DNA from: Nymphaea colorata | Taxonomy: Eukaryota; Streptophyta; Magnoliopsida; Nymphaeales; Nymphaeaceae | Assembly: GCF_008831285.2 (NCBI RefSeq) | Contig: NC_045148.1 | Location: forward strand, 22,191,002-22,255,001 | Reading direction: 5' to 3' | DNA length: 64,000 nucleotides | Shown here: positions 34,400-48,400 of the stretch, in pieces | Numbering within the stretch: the stretch's first letter is position 1 | Layout: every line of letters starts with the position of its first letter | Notes under the pieces: generated by a model | The model's input: only the letters and a program-made list of their open reading frames with translations | The model's database searches: none | Told to the model about the DNA's origin: nothing | Translations under genes and position numbers: made by a program

Positions 34400-37300
34400 C
34401 AGCTTCCCAATTATTATTGCAAAGTTTTTCCATATAACTGTTTTATACATTCACTGAAATAAGCATGTCAGACCATGTAATTGTTAGGTAGTTTAGTTTC
34501 TCTACTAATCTCATATACTTTGTATCATCTGTGATGCATTCTCAATCATTTTTAGGAAGATGTATGTGTTCTTCGATTGGTTTGTCAACAGACTTTGCAT
34601 CTATATGACTAGGTTTTTCAATAATATCGACAACATACTTCCTTTGTGCTACATGAATTCCCGATTTGCTTCTTGCAAGTTCAAGACCTAAGAAAAACAT
34701 CAGTTTTTCGAAATCTTTCATATGCAAAATCTAAGTAATTCTTGAACTTGTTGATCTCTTCATCCTTATTTCTTATGATGACAAGGTCATCTACATAGAC
34801 CAAGACAATAATAAAACTCTCACCTTCAGAGTGTGAATAGCAAGTAACTAACCTTTGATTGTAGAAACCCATAGTTTCTAAACACAATAGAGAACTTGAT
34901 AAACTAGTTTTGTGAAGCCTATTAGGGTCTATAGGTTGATTTGTTCGATTTACAAATTCTATTTTTCCCCTGTAAGCCATATCCTTTAGGTAGAACAACT
35001 TCAAGCAAGCCACCATGTAAAAATCTATTGTAGACATTCATATGATATGGGCTCCAATTCAATTTTGTGGCAATGGTAAGCATCTCTCAGACACTAATTT
35101 GGTAACTAGTACCTAAGTTTCACTATAGTTCAGCCCCTCTATTTGCCCATATCATTTTAGTACCAAGCATGCCTTGAACCTTTCAATAGTTCCATCTGAT
35201 ATATGTTTCATCCTATATACCCACTTGCAACCAATTGATCCAACACTAGGTGGACAATGAGTAAGAGCCCATGTTCTCTTGTCTTCTAATGCTTTAGCTT
35301 AAGCTCCCATAGATTAATGCTAGAACTCGTGCTTTACTACTTAATATGATAGAGGTTAAGACAAATGTGAGACAATAAGCCAAGATGATTCACGAGTAAG
35401 AGAAAGCCTTTGAAAGGATATAGAATTGGAAAACAAGATGAATAACCTCTTCTCAGTAACTATTTGCTTGATCATTGTTGTGAGCAATTAGAAGAGGTAG
35501 TTGGATGACTTTGCTTATTATTGCTAATGTCATCAACACTTTATTTTAGTCACATATTTTTCTTTATAGTTTGATCAATAATGGGCAGCAGAAGAAAAAG
35601 AATTTTAGGTTGATTGAAAAAGAATATTTTCTAAAAAAGTAAAATCTTGGCCAAAAAAATTTCTATGAGTATCAAAATCATATACATTATATTTTTTGTT
35701 TAAGCATACCACCAAAATAATACATCTTCTTGGTCTTTGATCAAATTTTGTTTAGGTTTGATGATAGTTGCATTGTAGAGAAAACCAAAAAGTCACATTA
35801 TATAAAAACATGTTTTCTTAAAAATAGCATTTCACATAGTATTTTTTGTTTCAATAGTGGAGTTGGTGTATAAGACAAATTGTTGTTTGAATACATTTTT
35901 CCCAAAATGTCATAGATAAATTGAATTGAAATCTTAATGAATGAACTATATCTAAAATGTATTGTTGCTTCCTCTTCACAACACTATTCTATTGGGGTGT
36001 ATAGGGACAACTAAGTTCATGGATTACACCTTTTTTCAAAAAAAAAAAATCCTTAAGTTCTTGGTTTAAGAATTTTGTGCCACTGCCATACTTGACTTTT
36101 ACCTGTCGATTTGTTTTCATATTTATGCTTTATATAAAGTATCAACAATGCACAACTGATCATCCACAATACTAGTGAGACAATGTAAGTTAGTTATGGA
36201 TGACAAGGAGTTAACTCCCATAGATAAATATGTAAGATTTGAAATGCATTTTTCATTGATATGCAACTAGAAGTGAAAGGTAATCTGGTTTCTTAGCAAT
36301 TGAGCAAACATCATGAGTATTTCGATTTAGTCATATATTTTTATCATAAATATAGAATATTTTGTGTCTATATTCAGATAGGTGTTCTAATATCTTAGGC
36401 CAGTCTTCAACACTAAAACAAAATGAAAAAAAGTGGCTAAACTGAAAAGTATTGTAATGCTTTTTTCATGTAATAGAGCCTATTTCTCACATCACCCAAG
36501 ATAATCATCATTTTGGTCTCCAGGTCATATAAAACACGTCAAGCACATCAAATGAAATAGAACATTTTGAGGCTTCAACTAGTTTTTTGATAAAAATGAA
36601 ATCAAACTTGAATTATGTATATAATAAGATTCAAAAAAGGATTAATCATGACATTTTCTTGACAATGAGCATCAATTTTCCATTAGCAGATGACATTATC
36701 TAGATGAATGAGACATGAAATGCAGCAATTCATGTGATTACTTAATCCATTGTTGATTATCCAAGGGTTTCTAGGTATATGATTACTAGCAAAACTTGCA
36801 AGAGACATGGAAGTTTCTTTTTTGATCAACTGTAACAATCAATTGTACCTACCTAAAGTGAAGGAGGGTGTAGCATTTTTCTTGCCATGAAATGAATTCA
36901 TTGACAAAGTTGCAACAAAGTTTCCTGTGGCATTAGAAATAGTTGTGGAGTTTTTATCATATCCCTTGTTAGGGTTCGATTTAGACACCTTCACTTTTGA
37001 TGGATGGTTGTGCAACGTGAAACAATGGTCATGAGTATGGCATTTGACACAATAGTAAGAACAAACTTACCCTTTGGTTCTTGGAATCACACTTTAGAAA
37101 CTGTACCAACCATTCTTTTTATTGAATTTCAAAACTTTTTGCATCACTCCCTACGAGCAAATAGAAAAGGATCACATGAGCCCAACTTATCCTAGTAGGC
37201 CTTGAAGTTCATGTAGTATGCTACTATAGAAAATGCATCTTCATTATTCTTGCTAATCACTATCTTAACTGGAAATTTGCATGTACTTTGGTAGAAACAT

Positions 37301-37770
37301 TCTTGTTAATCTAAACGTACTTTTCTCTCTATGGTAGTATATATAACACTATCTTCTATTTCAAGAGAAAATGAGTTGATCTAGGACAAGATCATATGCT
37401 TGGAATGAGACCTCAAAGAACATTTTAGACAAAAAACCTCAAGCATTGGCAGTGAACCATTGATGAACGATATTTTGTTCTTAGTGGCAAGTGCCATTAT
37501 TATTGACCAAGTCCAAGTGCCTTAGCTATTACCATCGAGATGCTAATTCACAACAAAGCTCAAGGGTTGTCCGAATGATGCATAAAATAAGGGATGTCAA
37601 ATTCTATGTAGAGGTCAGGCAAATGATTTGAACTAGAGGTGTTTGAGTTTCCTCTAGTCAGTGAATTGATATTTGCATTTGTTTTTGCCATATATTGACC
37701 AAGATATAAGAGCAAACAGTGATGACAAGATGATGATTAGTAAATAACCACATAGTGGTCAATAAGAGAC
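34400..37770 (-). mobile_element. Ty1/copia fragment 2, right arm
   Basis: Mirror of 21940-25240 with the same domain order on the minus strand: gag, zinc knuckle, protease, integrase and reverse transcriptase. The RT again keeps YVDD (near 34798). Most stops are shared with the left copy, so decay came before the duplication. Near 37560 it has some 60-75 bases that the left arm lacks, in the stretch just before the gag. Confidence 0.88.
34681..35037 (-). pseudogene. Copia reverse transcriptase open segment, right arm
   Basis: 118 codons with FIIVLVYVDDLVIIRNKDEE and an extension YERFRKTDVFLRS. The left copy has a stop codon in place of the tyrosine codon before ERFRKT. Part of a dead element. 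Confidence 0.85.
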
Positions 37771-38149
37771 CAATATCATCCTACAAAAAAAGAGCTTAGA
37801 GCTCTCCTACCATAGTAAAATCAAAACTATGGAAAACAAAGCACAAGTAAAACCGAGTGAAGGGTAGTAGATCAAAACAGAAAGCACATACACATGCGAT
37901 GAAGAGGCTAAATAGCACTTCCTTGGTTACTAAACTCTTATAGTGTACAAGAAATTTGTTGAGAAGAATCACATGATATCTGTCCTAATTACAATAAATT
38001 CCCTTATAAACAATTAATAAAACTATTTTTTTCTCTTTACAATTAAATTTATTTGCTGGCAATGATTCTTATCTTAATAAAAAATATTTTGTACAACAGT
38101 TCGCCACTATCCAATGCCTCTAGACACTCTAGTGGATGAACAAACATTT

Positions 38150-39310
38150 ATGTAACTTCTCATTGTGCCACACCATGCGAACAGTTACAGGTTCTGATAG
38201 TCTACATGTATTCTTTAGAAGGGGAAAAAATCTGAATATGCCTAAAGATTTGAAATGGCAAATGACCAAATTTTGTAAGAAGACCATTAAAACATATTTC
38301 TTTATCTTGTTTTTTTTCCTTCAAAACAACATCATCATTTCTCAACACACTCATCACATAATTACTAGCCTATCTTGATCTAGCATGCCACACAAAATTT
38401 GAAATTGTAGTAGGATAGGAACTAGCAAATAAAGAATTAAACTTATGAGATTGGACAACTTTATTCCAGCCACTTTTTTGTTTATGCATTTGATATTGTC
38501 TTTACCCCTCCCCCTCTCCAAACTGCATTTTCTTCTTCAACTCGTCCTTAGCCTAAAAAAAAAAGATTTGTTAACTAAATATTGTACTTCTTACCTTTGC
38601 ATATCTTAGATATAGATAGAAGGCAACCAACTAAACCAACACACTCACATTTGCCATCAAACAAAGACCTAAAGTCACAATATAATGCAGAGTACTTGAA
38701 TTTGGATGCCATTGATTGCCTTGCTTTAACTTCAGAGTATTTGCCATGAATGCCTCTAGTAACTTCTAGCAATCTTGGCCATTTTATTCCTCCTACCACA
38801 TAATTGACCAATTACTTGACCTTTCTATCCATACAGAACTTGGACGTACACATTTTCCTACACTCTAGAGTCATTTATCACCTCTACTACAGCCTCTACT
38901 TTTGCCAAGGCCACACCTATTTTGAGAAAAGAAGGCAACTATTGATGACCCACTTGCTGATTCTGGATTTCCATTGAAGAGTTCCAATCACTTCTCTTGA
39001 TTTATTATAATATCATGCATTTCACAGAATGAGGGAAGAGATTTCGAAGTTGTCATAGTTATGACAAAAACTTTATATTCATTCCCTAAGCCACTAAGTG
39101 CATGCATATATAACTAAATCCTCCTCCTTTATAACTTCAACAACTAAACAAAGTGAATCAGTTAGGAACTTCAAATGGTCGAGATAATCAACCACGGATT
39201 CTTCACACTTAGACGAATTTTGGAAATCGTGGTTGAGCTGAAGAATTTGTAAAATTTGATTATGAGACAAATGCTTGCTCAAGGAATACAAGGTTTATGT
39301 TTTATGATGG
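38150..39310 (-). mobile_element. Ty1/copia fragment 1, right arm
   Basis: Mirror of 20400-21580. Visible on the minus strand are the gag core SVVDYLDHLKFLTDSLCL (39094-39291), the knuckle remnant near 38790 and the pre-integrase part to about 38150. Broken by stops. Confidence 0.75.
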
Positions 39311-39578
39311 ATAATTTGGCTGAGAACCAATTCTTTTCTGTTACATATTTTTTTTCGACTTGTCTATTGATGATATTTTTGAATCATGTGTTTTGATCAT
39401 TTTGCGCTTCATATTTAATCAACTAACGCTTACCATCATGATCAACCTCATGATATGCTTGATAAACACTACCGGCTTCAGCATGATCATCAGTTCTTTT
39501 ACTACATTTGATGCATTATCTTGAGAACGATGTCATCTTATCGCTCATTTTCCATGCATTCTCTTTAGCATCACCAAG

Positions 39579-40657
39579 TCAGGTTGGTCTCCTCATGATG
39601 TGGATAATTTTGAAACACGTGAATGGATTATGATCACAGAAATGAACGGTATATATGCTATTTCGCAGTGTCTTTGCACTGAACCTGCATTTACTAACTT
39701 CCCTCATACCATTATCTTCCGATTTCATCCCCATCCATGAAATAACAGCTTCAGCTTTTGGGAAAAGCTCAAGAATTTTCTGTGACATCCCAGTTTCTTG
39801 AACGAACCGCATTTCGATAAGCTAATTGATCTGCGATAGCGTGTGAGGAGGCACTCCTATACTAGTTAATCTCTGCAAATTGTCATATTCCAATTTCTCC
39901 CTCATGCATGAAATACCAACTACAGTCTGCGGTAAAGGGTTGGGATATTTTCCAAACCATCATTAATTTCCAATATTCATAGGATGCAAACTTTTCATAT
40001 CTTGTAAGCCACTGAGGACTTGTTTCTTACCTTCAGATGCACCCAGTTTCAATGTCCACCAACAGGATGCCTTTGCTCGTTGGTGTTTGGCATTCAGAAA
40101 ATAGTTAGCCTTTAGAAAGAGCTCTTGCATTTTCTAAAGGAGAAAATTGCATTTGGATTCATGTTATACATATCTAATCTGGTCAATCAAATATTTGTCG
40201 TGATGCTTTGGCTATGGTTTAAAACGTGTGAGGAGCAGAAGGCCACAATTACGTGACCAGAAAATAGAAAATGAAGGCCCCAATTGGTAACTAATATGCA
40301 CCGGACCGGTCTGCTTCATTTAAAACGTCGATATGTATAGTAAAATTAAACTGCCCAATTAATGTACTGAAGCCCCAACAACGAGCATTGAAAGAGTTCC
40401 ACTGGACGTCTTAGTTTTCTTAGTCTTTCTCGGGTTGTACATCAGAGAAAAAAAGCACTCCATAGTTGATATGAACATAACCATGAACGAAGTCCACCGA
40501 CAAGAAATTGAAAGCACCCACCTGCGTAGTAAAGGAAGAGGGAGACGAGATCTCCCACTACAGTTAAGATCATGTAGAAGACTTGGGAAAGGGAGTGAGC
40601 AGGGAAAACAGACGTGTTGAGAAGAGCAAGACCGACCACCACGTTCAGCTTAGCCAT
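39579..40657 (-). pseudogene. Gene-like remnant of unknown identity, right arm
   Basis: Mirror of 19062-20136. The frame at 40657-40442 starts MAKLNVVVGLALLNTSVF. The frame at 39812-39579 contains SQKILELFPKAEAVISWMGM. In this arm the middle frame is interrupted near 39960, where the equivalent of GKYWWFGKY is broken. Identity unknown. Confidence 0.35.
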
Positions 40658-41942
40658 GCTGCTTCATGAAGGCGTCACACCCCCTTCATCTTTTGGACAA
40701 ATTAAATGAGAAGCTTTCAGAAAGAAGCAATTCACAATGAGAGAAAGAGAAAACTTTGGGAGGAAGCAATCGACATGGAGGAACAGTGCATGGGGTGCCT
40801 GGCTGATGGTAGAAGGTGCACCATCGAATCAAGCTTTTCAAGTGAAGTTTTCAACCCCAGACAAGAATTTTATAAGGATAAAAAATTCTGTGTGTTTTAA
40901 AGGGCGCCGATCTGGTGGTAATTATTATTTACAATTTGGGGCCTATATTTTCAGATATTCAGCCAAAATCAAGCCTCTAATTAATGCCACATCGAAGGGT
41001 TGCTTGAGGGCTAAGGAAAGTCACTTCAAAAGATAACTGGGATGTCAATACCAGTGGATTGGATTTGAATCACACATTATCATATTTGATTTTTCGGATA
41101 TTCATATATTCGAATATAAAAACAGATTTGAATATGAATGAATGAACTTATATATCATATTCAAATCTAACTTTTAAATTTGAAATCCAAATATATATAT
41201 GTATATATGAATGAAAGAACTTATAGACACACTCCACATACAAATCTAGAATTTGGATTTTGAGTATCCAACATAAGATTAATGGTCCAAATCTGGTCCA
41301 TGTTTAATCCTAGTCTAGATCTTGTCCAACCAGTCAATTGTGATATAAGTTTGCAGCTCTTGTTGTTTTGTAATTAGATTCTCTCACCATCTCCCACCTG
41401 TTGCTTCGATACAGGACTAAATCGGTATCTCTCTCTCACTAAGACCCTGGTGGTTTAATTAAATTTCTTTTCAGAACAGACACATACTTTCTCTCTCTCT
41501 CACCCAAAATGTTCATCTCTATCTCTCTCTTCCCTCTGTTCCCAAACGTTGAATCTTAAATCGTGTCTCTCTCTTCCTCCGTCCCCAAACGTTGATTCTT
41601 AAATCGTGTCTCTCTCTTCCATTCCCGCACTCCCCAAATGCCCATAAAAATTTTCCGTCGAATGGTTTTTCCTTCTCAAAGTAACACCATTACACCAAAT
41701 GGGCTAGAACATCAACTTTTTGCTCTAAAGCATAGAAAATTAATAAGCATCAAGTAGCATATGAAGTCTTTATTTTATGAAATAGAGGTGGCCCCACGCT
41801 GCCAGCCTAGAAAATGAAAGGCCATAAGGGCTACATAGTTGGCCACTTTCACTGGATTTTAAGAAAATGAAAGGCCACAGTCCTTGTTCATGACTTTTAA
41901 AATTGTATGCTGAACAAATATGCTATAAAGGCTTAATTCTCC
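40658..41942. other. Intergenic DNA upstream of the right LINE
   Basis: Mirror of 17791-19061, with AT-rich words near 41130-41220 and CT-rich imperfect tandem blocks at 41490-41640. No gene seen; the 99-codon frame at 40737-41036 is the counterpart of the unrecognised frame at 18691-18990. Confidence 0.55.
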
Positions 41943-42660
41943 ACCCTCTCGCCTGCGACTCCCCCTCTCACTCGTGGAGACATCCACCAGGCTCCCCTCC
42001 TATGGTGCTCGTCCGGATAGTGTTGAGAAGCACCGAGATGAGGCACCCCGTCCCTGACCTCTCACGATGAACATTGGTCCCTCTCCCTCTCTCATATGCA
42101 TTCCCTCCTCTCCTGCCCTTCAGCGTTGCCCGTGGCTGCTGGCCAGGTTAATCGCCTCCTCCTCCAGCCACTTCATCTCCCGAATCCACTCTGCCTGCTT
42201 CACTACCAACTCCTCCCTTCGGCGGTTTGCTCCTCCTCCCTCTTCTTCCTCAAAAGCTTCTGCTTGCAGCACTGTGTTTCCTACTTTTTGCTCTGTTGTG
42301 CCCTCTCCATGCTGGGCAACAGTTTGATGAAATGCTCGTTACAGCTTGTGCTATCCACTTCTTCTTTTGGATCATTTTCATAGCTGTCTAGTCCTCTTTC
42401 GGAGCCTTGCTCTCACGTCACGCTAAGTGGCGTCTCATCGGCCTGCGGGGCCGTGCTGAGCTTAGGCTTTGAGAGGGTTCAAACGTAGTTGCTTGGCTTC
42501 ATTGTTTTTCTTGCCAGCCTTTTTGTTCTTGCCCGGGGTTGGTCTTATGACGACCCTCCCTCCTCCTTTGCCTTTGCGATCAACACATGGAGCTTGGGTT
42601 GGTGGTCCCAGTCTTTGTGGGATCAGGCCGGGTAACCCCCTTCCCCTTAATCGTTTGTTT
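41943..42660 (+). repeat. LINE 5' monomer, 5'-truncated, right arm
   Basis: Covers the GC-rich half of the monomer and ends with the boundary word TTCCCCTTAATCGTTTGTTT. Its 5' edge corresponds to the same place as the left outermost monomer, so the truncation point came before the duplication. Confidence 0.82.
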
Positions 42661-43070
42661 TTAAAAGAAACAGAACATATTGAGAAAATTAAGATGGATG
42701 GTGTACAAAGATAAATGAATCTTCTTTCTAGGAACACATACTTTCTTCAGCTGAGTTGTGATGGCAATGGCGTCAATTAATAAACAAACGATTGTCAAAG
42801 AGATCAGCAACTTTACGAAGGACTGACCGGTGCTATTTTCTTAGAGATGCTTATATACAATTTATAACTTGATGGTGGATGATTTTGAGATGTTTTAATC
42901 TTCACAACTACATTTGTAAGTTGTAAATAATTTTATGATGACATTTTAAGACAACCTTCACAAGAAATGACATGTAATTTAACTAGCATATAGCCTAAAA
43001 GTCGGACTTGTTTTTTTGTTCGTTTTTCCTTCTATATTTTTGTTAATCCAAAATCTCATGCATAGAGTGT

Positions 43071-43101
<31 letters not shown>

Positions 43102-43960
43102 CCCCCCCCTTCTCATTTTCTTCTTATTGCTCTCTCTCCCTCTCTCTCTCGCTCGCTCTGGGTGGTTTTCTCTCAGGGCCTTGTTCTACTCTCTCACCTG
43201 CGACTCCCCCTCTCACTCGTGGTGTCATCCACCAGGCTCCCTTCCTATGGTGCTCGTCCGGATAGTGTTGAGGAGCACCGAGATGAGGCACCCTGTCCCC
43301 GACCTCTCACGACGAACATTGATCCCTCTCCCTCTCTCAGCTGCTGGCCAGGTTATCGCCTCCTCCTCCAACCGCGTCTTCTCCCAAATCCACTCCACCT
43401 GCTTCACTACCAGCTCCTTCCTTGGGCGGTTTGCTCCTCTTCCCTCTCGTTACTCAACCGCTTCTGCTTGCAGCACTGTGTTTCCTTCTTTTTGCTCTGT
43501 TGTGCCCTCTCCTTGCTCGGCAACAGTTTGATGAAATGCACGTTACAGCTTGTGCTATCCACTTCTTCTTTTGGATCGTTTTCATAGCTGTCCAGTCCTC
43601 TTTCGGTGCCTTGCTCGCACGTCACGCTAAGAGGCATCTCACCGGCCTGCGGGGCCGTGCTGAGCTTAGGCTTTGAGAGGGTCTTTCGGTGCCTTGCTCG
43701 CACGTCACGCTAAGAGGCATCTCACCGGCCTGCGGGGCCGTGCTGAGCTTAGGCTTTGAGAGGGTCCAAACGCAACTGCTTGGCTTCATTGTTTTTCTTG
43801 CCGGCCTTTTTGTTCTTGCCCGGGGTTGGTCGTATGGCCACCCTCCCTCCTCCTTTGCCTTTGCGATCACCACATGGAGCTTGGGTTGGTGGTTCGAGTC
43901 TTTGTGGGATGAGACCGGGTAACACCCTTCCCCTTAATCGTTTGTTTTGTCGTGTTGTAG
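42661..43960 (+). repeat. LINE 5' monomer, full length, right arm
   Basis: Full unit with the AT-rich half (42661-43060), CT tract and C-run (43073-43109), a second CT tract (43130-43150) and the GC-rich half. It contains a private tandem duplication of about 83 bp at 43599-43764. Confidence 0.85.
43599..43764. repeat. 83-bp tandem duplication inside the right LINE monomer
   Basis: The segment starting TCTTTCGGTGCCTTGCTCGC repeats immediately with a period of 83 bases. No left-arm monomer has it twice. Confidence 0.93.
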
Positions 43961-43998
43961 TCAATTTTCTTTCCTTGCCTAAAGGGGTCTGTCAGGCT

Positions 43999-45311
43999 AT
44001 GGCGTTGTCATTTTGTCAGCTCGCTTCTGTTGCAGGACGCTCGCAGCGTCCTCCAGGCATTCCTATCAATCGCGCGCTATTTGTTTCTCCTTTTGCAAAT
44101 GGCTGACTATTCCTTGCAGCTGAGACTTCCCAAGGTGGTCTCCGTTGCTAGGCCGGCTCCCTGACCTTGGTGTGTCCCCTCTTCCCATCGTGCTTCCAGG
44201 CTACGTCGCCTTCTTCGGTCTATTGCTTCTATCCTTGTCTGATGGGGCCATTGGTGGTGTCAGAGGTGTAATACCTTGAATGGCCGCCAGGCTGCCACAT
44301 GTTCTTGATATCGTATTCCTGCTAGTCAGAATGACCGATGACTTTTCGGTCGACTGCATGGCTTTGCGGCCGTCGCTTCCGCCTTCTGGGTCTAGGTTCC
44401 TCTACTAGCTGCTTCTTAGTCGCCTGCTTCGGATGCTAGCTCTATCTCCTTTGATTCTATCAGACTTCCTTGGCCTGGGCCTACTTGTTTTGAAACACGG
44501 GGTTTGCCTTTCTCGGTAGCGGTCCCGTGGGTCTTCAGCCTAGGTGGTCTGCTGCACAAGTTTTCTTCGCTTGTCGAGCTCTCGCCACCTCAGCTCCCGC
44601 CTTTGCTTCCCTCACCGCTGAAGGTGGCCTTGCCTACTCGGTCGTGCCCTGGCTTCTCTTCGCCGCGCTCCCCTGAGGTGCTGCTTGTTGCTCTATCTGA
44701 TCGTGGCATCATCCGGTCCTTTGCACCGTCACAGTCAACTGCCCTGCCGTCAGCAGGGGGTCACCCCCTTGAGGTAACTGTTGTTGCTTGCTCTTTCTCG
44801 ACTATGACCTCTGTTGCTTTGACCTCTATCGATTCGTCTCCCATAGTCAGTCCATCTCCATTTGTTGCATGTTCCTTGCTCCGTACCCTTGTTATCGGCC
44901 CCCCTTTGCCTCCCCCACCATCTAGGACCACCTCCTTTGCCCACCTGCCCGGTTTTCTTCTGTTTCCATTGACAGTTGCATTTGCACCAGCTTGCCTTCC
45001 CTGCGTGTACTACTCCCCGCACTCTGTTGCAGTGTTCTCGCAACCCCACCTGCTTGCCCCTTCCCCCGATTAGCCCTGCCATCCCCCACATCTCTTGTGT
45101 TGATGCTATTTCCCCCACCCTGCGTATTGATTCTGCGTCCATTGCTACTCCTTCGTCTTCTGCTCAGTTGCTTGGTCCCACCACCGGACCTTCTGTTTGC
45201 CCGCTCTTGCCCGATAGGTTGCCACCTGCTTCTCCCTTGTTAGATGCTGAGCTAGGCATTTCCCTTCCGGATGCGCTTGCCTCTCTTAATGTCACACTTC
45301 CTCAGGAGTAG
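43999..45311 (+). pseudogene. LINE ORF1 (serine/proline-rich), right arm
   Basis: Starts at 43999 (MALSFCQLASVAGRS...). The frame then breaks, and a serine/proline-rich region continues in other frames (44504-45073 and 44976-45311) to a TAG at 45309. Same position and composition as the left copy. Likely role in the living ancestor: binding of the element's RNA. I infer this from position, not from a visible domain. Confidence 0.6.
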
Positions 45312-45478
45312 CTTGATTTCCTTCATTCTTCATTTGTTGCCGCTATTGCACCAGCCTCCCACTCCAACCTTACTCGGTTGCGATGGGAATTGCGTAGGAT
45401 TTGGGCTTCTGCGGCCTCCATCCTCCCTCTCGGTACTGCTAGAGTGGCTAGATGTACGCCCCTTCGCATGGTTTCTTC

Positions 45479-48400
45479 ATGAGGGTTGTGTGTTAGAACG
45501 TGCGGGGCTTGGGAGCCCGTTATCGGCATAGGTATCTCTCTTCTTGGGTGCGTCAGCATGTACCTTCCTTGCTTATCGTGGTTGACACCAAATTGTCTAT
45601 GATTTCTCATGCCTGTGTTTGTACTTTGTTGCGTCAACCGTCCTTTGGGTTTCTTCCGGCTAATGGTGCCCCTAGGGGCATCCTGCTGGCCTAGTCTCCT
45701 CCTCTTACGAGGGAAGTGGTGCATGTCGGTTATTACTCTATCTCGGTCATTCTCAATGGTCTTTGGCTCATTGGCCCGGTCTTAGTTACTACGGTCTATG
45801 GCCCTTGAGTTACCAACTATGGGATGAGCTACATCATGCTTGTTAGCTTGTTTCCTCGCCTTGGCTTTTGGCAGGAGACTTCAATTGTTTGCTTAGCCCT
45901 GACGACTCTTGATCTCCTGTCCCTTCTGGTCCATCTATGTCGGCTTTTCACTCCTTCGTTCTTAAGTTCGGTCTTTTTGACGTGTCTCTGAGTAATGGCA
46001 AGTTTACTTGGTCCAACAATAGGAATCCTTTGGTTCTCCGTAGGTTGGACCGGGTATTCCTCTTGCCTTAGTTGTTCTCTCGTTTTCTTTCATCCTCTTT
46101 GGTTCCTTGGCCGAGACACTTGTTTGATCATGCTCCGCTACTCCTTTCCTTTATTCAGGGTAGGGTTGGTACTAGACGTGCCAGGTTTCATTTTGAGCTT
46201 TGGTGGCTCCGAAATGAGTCCTTTGTCGCTGCCATCCCTAAATGGTGGGCTTGCACCATCAATGGTAGGTGGGCTGCTTTCAGGCTCTCGCGGAAGTTGC
46301 ACTCCATCTGGAGGGAGGTTTTTGCCTGGAAGCACATTTTCTACAGTGGCAAGTTTTCTGAGGTGACCGGTTGGGATGAGGAGATTTTATCCCTCCAGTC
46401 TTTTGATAATATTTCTACGAATCAGTCTTCCTGCCTCCTTTGTCTCAAGTGTCTGGCTCAGGAGTGGTGGATTAGGGAGTCCATCCACTGGCAGCAGCGT
46501 TCTAGGCTGGGTTGGCTTTTGTATGGAGAACAGAATTCTAGATTCTTCCACTTGGCTACACCTTGAAGGTGCCGTCAAACGTTGCTCCAGTCCATGGTTA
46601 TTGGCCATAGGGTTTTTCTTAGTGATGACATTCTCCCGGCTTTGACTGCCCATTTTCGAGATTTCTATTCTAAGCATCTTTGCATTTGTGCCCTGCTTCC
46701 ATAATTTCACCTCTCCTCCCTCTCTGTCTCCTGTGCGATCTCTCTTGAGCGGCCCTTCCTACACCAAGAAATCAAGAATGCTGTCTGGGCCCTCAGCTCT
46801 GGTAAGGTGCCTGGCATTGAAGGTTTCCCTGTTGAATTTTTTTGCACCTTTTGAGAGGCTTGTAGCACTGATGTGTTTACGTTTTGTGATGAATTTGCTT
46901 CCAACTCCATTTTTCAAAAGGAATTTAATCACGTCATCTGCGTCTTGGTGCCTAAGCATCCTAACCCTATAGACATCAGCCACTTTCGCCCGATCTCCAT
47001 CTTAGGCACACCTTACATGATTATTGCTAAATTGCTTTCTTTGTAGCTTTCGCCTGTTATGTCTTCTATCATTAACCCCTTCCATGTTGCATTCATCAAG
47101 GGTCGACGTTTGCAGGACGCGATTGTCCTGGCCAACGAAGTTGTTCACTCTCTATACTGTCTACGTCTTCCTTCCTTCATACTTAAGTTCGACATCTCTA
47201 AGGCCTTTGATTCGGTTAGTTGGGAGTTCCTTTCAGACCTGCTCACACACCTTGCTTTTGGTCCATCATCTTTGCAGTGGATCCTTTCGCTTGTCACTGG
47301 GCCCAGCTTGCAGTCTCCTTCAATGGGATGTGTGGTGATTTCTTCTGTCTCGATCGTATCCTCTGTCAGGGTTGCCCGTTGTTGCCTTTTCTTTTCAACT
47401 TAGTTGCCGAGTGCTTTTCTACATTATTTCATCATGTTGCGGTCGTTGGCTTTCTCACACCATATTCACTCCCCCACTTTGAGGCCTTCTCCACCCTTCA
47501 ATATGCTGACAACTTTCTCCTGTTTGGCACTGCTTTCCGCTATAGAGCTCATCCTTCAGGTTTTTGAGCTCATCTCGGGTCTTTCTATTAATTCCTCTGA
47601 AGACCACCTTTCTCTCATTCACGTGGATCCAGCCACGATGCTTCTTGCGAAAGCTTGCTTTGGGTGTAAGGTTGATGGCTTACATATGGACTACTTTGGA
47701 CTTCAGACTATGTTGGCGCCTCCTGCTCCCTCCTTTTGGAATTTAGTAGAGCAGAAGCATGTGAATCACCTTCAGTGTTGATAGAAAAAGTTGTTTTATC
47801 TCCCTGGTCTTATTACTCTTACTAAACATTGCCTTTCGTCGGTCCCCCTCCATGCACTGGCGGTCTTTTGACCTCCTGTGGCTGTTCTGATAAGGTTTGA
47901 CATGATTATTCGTAGATTTATCTGGGACGGTGATCGACCTTCAGATTGGCTTGCACGTTGGAATATGGTTGCCCTTCCACGTCTTCTTGGGGGTGTTGGG
48001 GTTACCAACCTTAGTCCGACATGTGAGTCCTTCCTGTGTTCTTGATGGTGGCGTCTCGCAACTGAGCATTCTCCAATCACCCTATTCATTTGTTCCAAAT
48101 TTGACCTCTCTTCCCCTAGTGTTTGGAATGGTTTCATCTCCCACACCTATCCCTCCCACTTTTGGTGCGACCTGGTTTTTGCCCTTCGCCTTTTCCTTCG
48201 GCTTGCTGACCTCCCTTCTGTTGTACCCCCATCTTGGCCTCTTTCACCTTTCCAGGGATTCACTTTTTCTTCTTGCTACCAGGTCTCTTTTGGTTCTTCT
48301 ATTGCATTGCTCTCACCCCCTGTCCCTTTGGTCCCCAGGCCCTTCTCCTCATGCCATTACTTTTGTCTGGCTTCTTCTTGCTGGCCACATCAACACTTTT

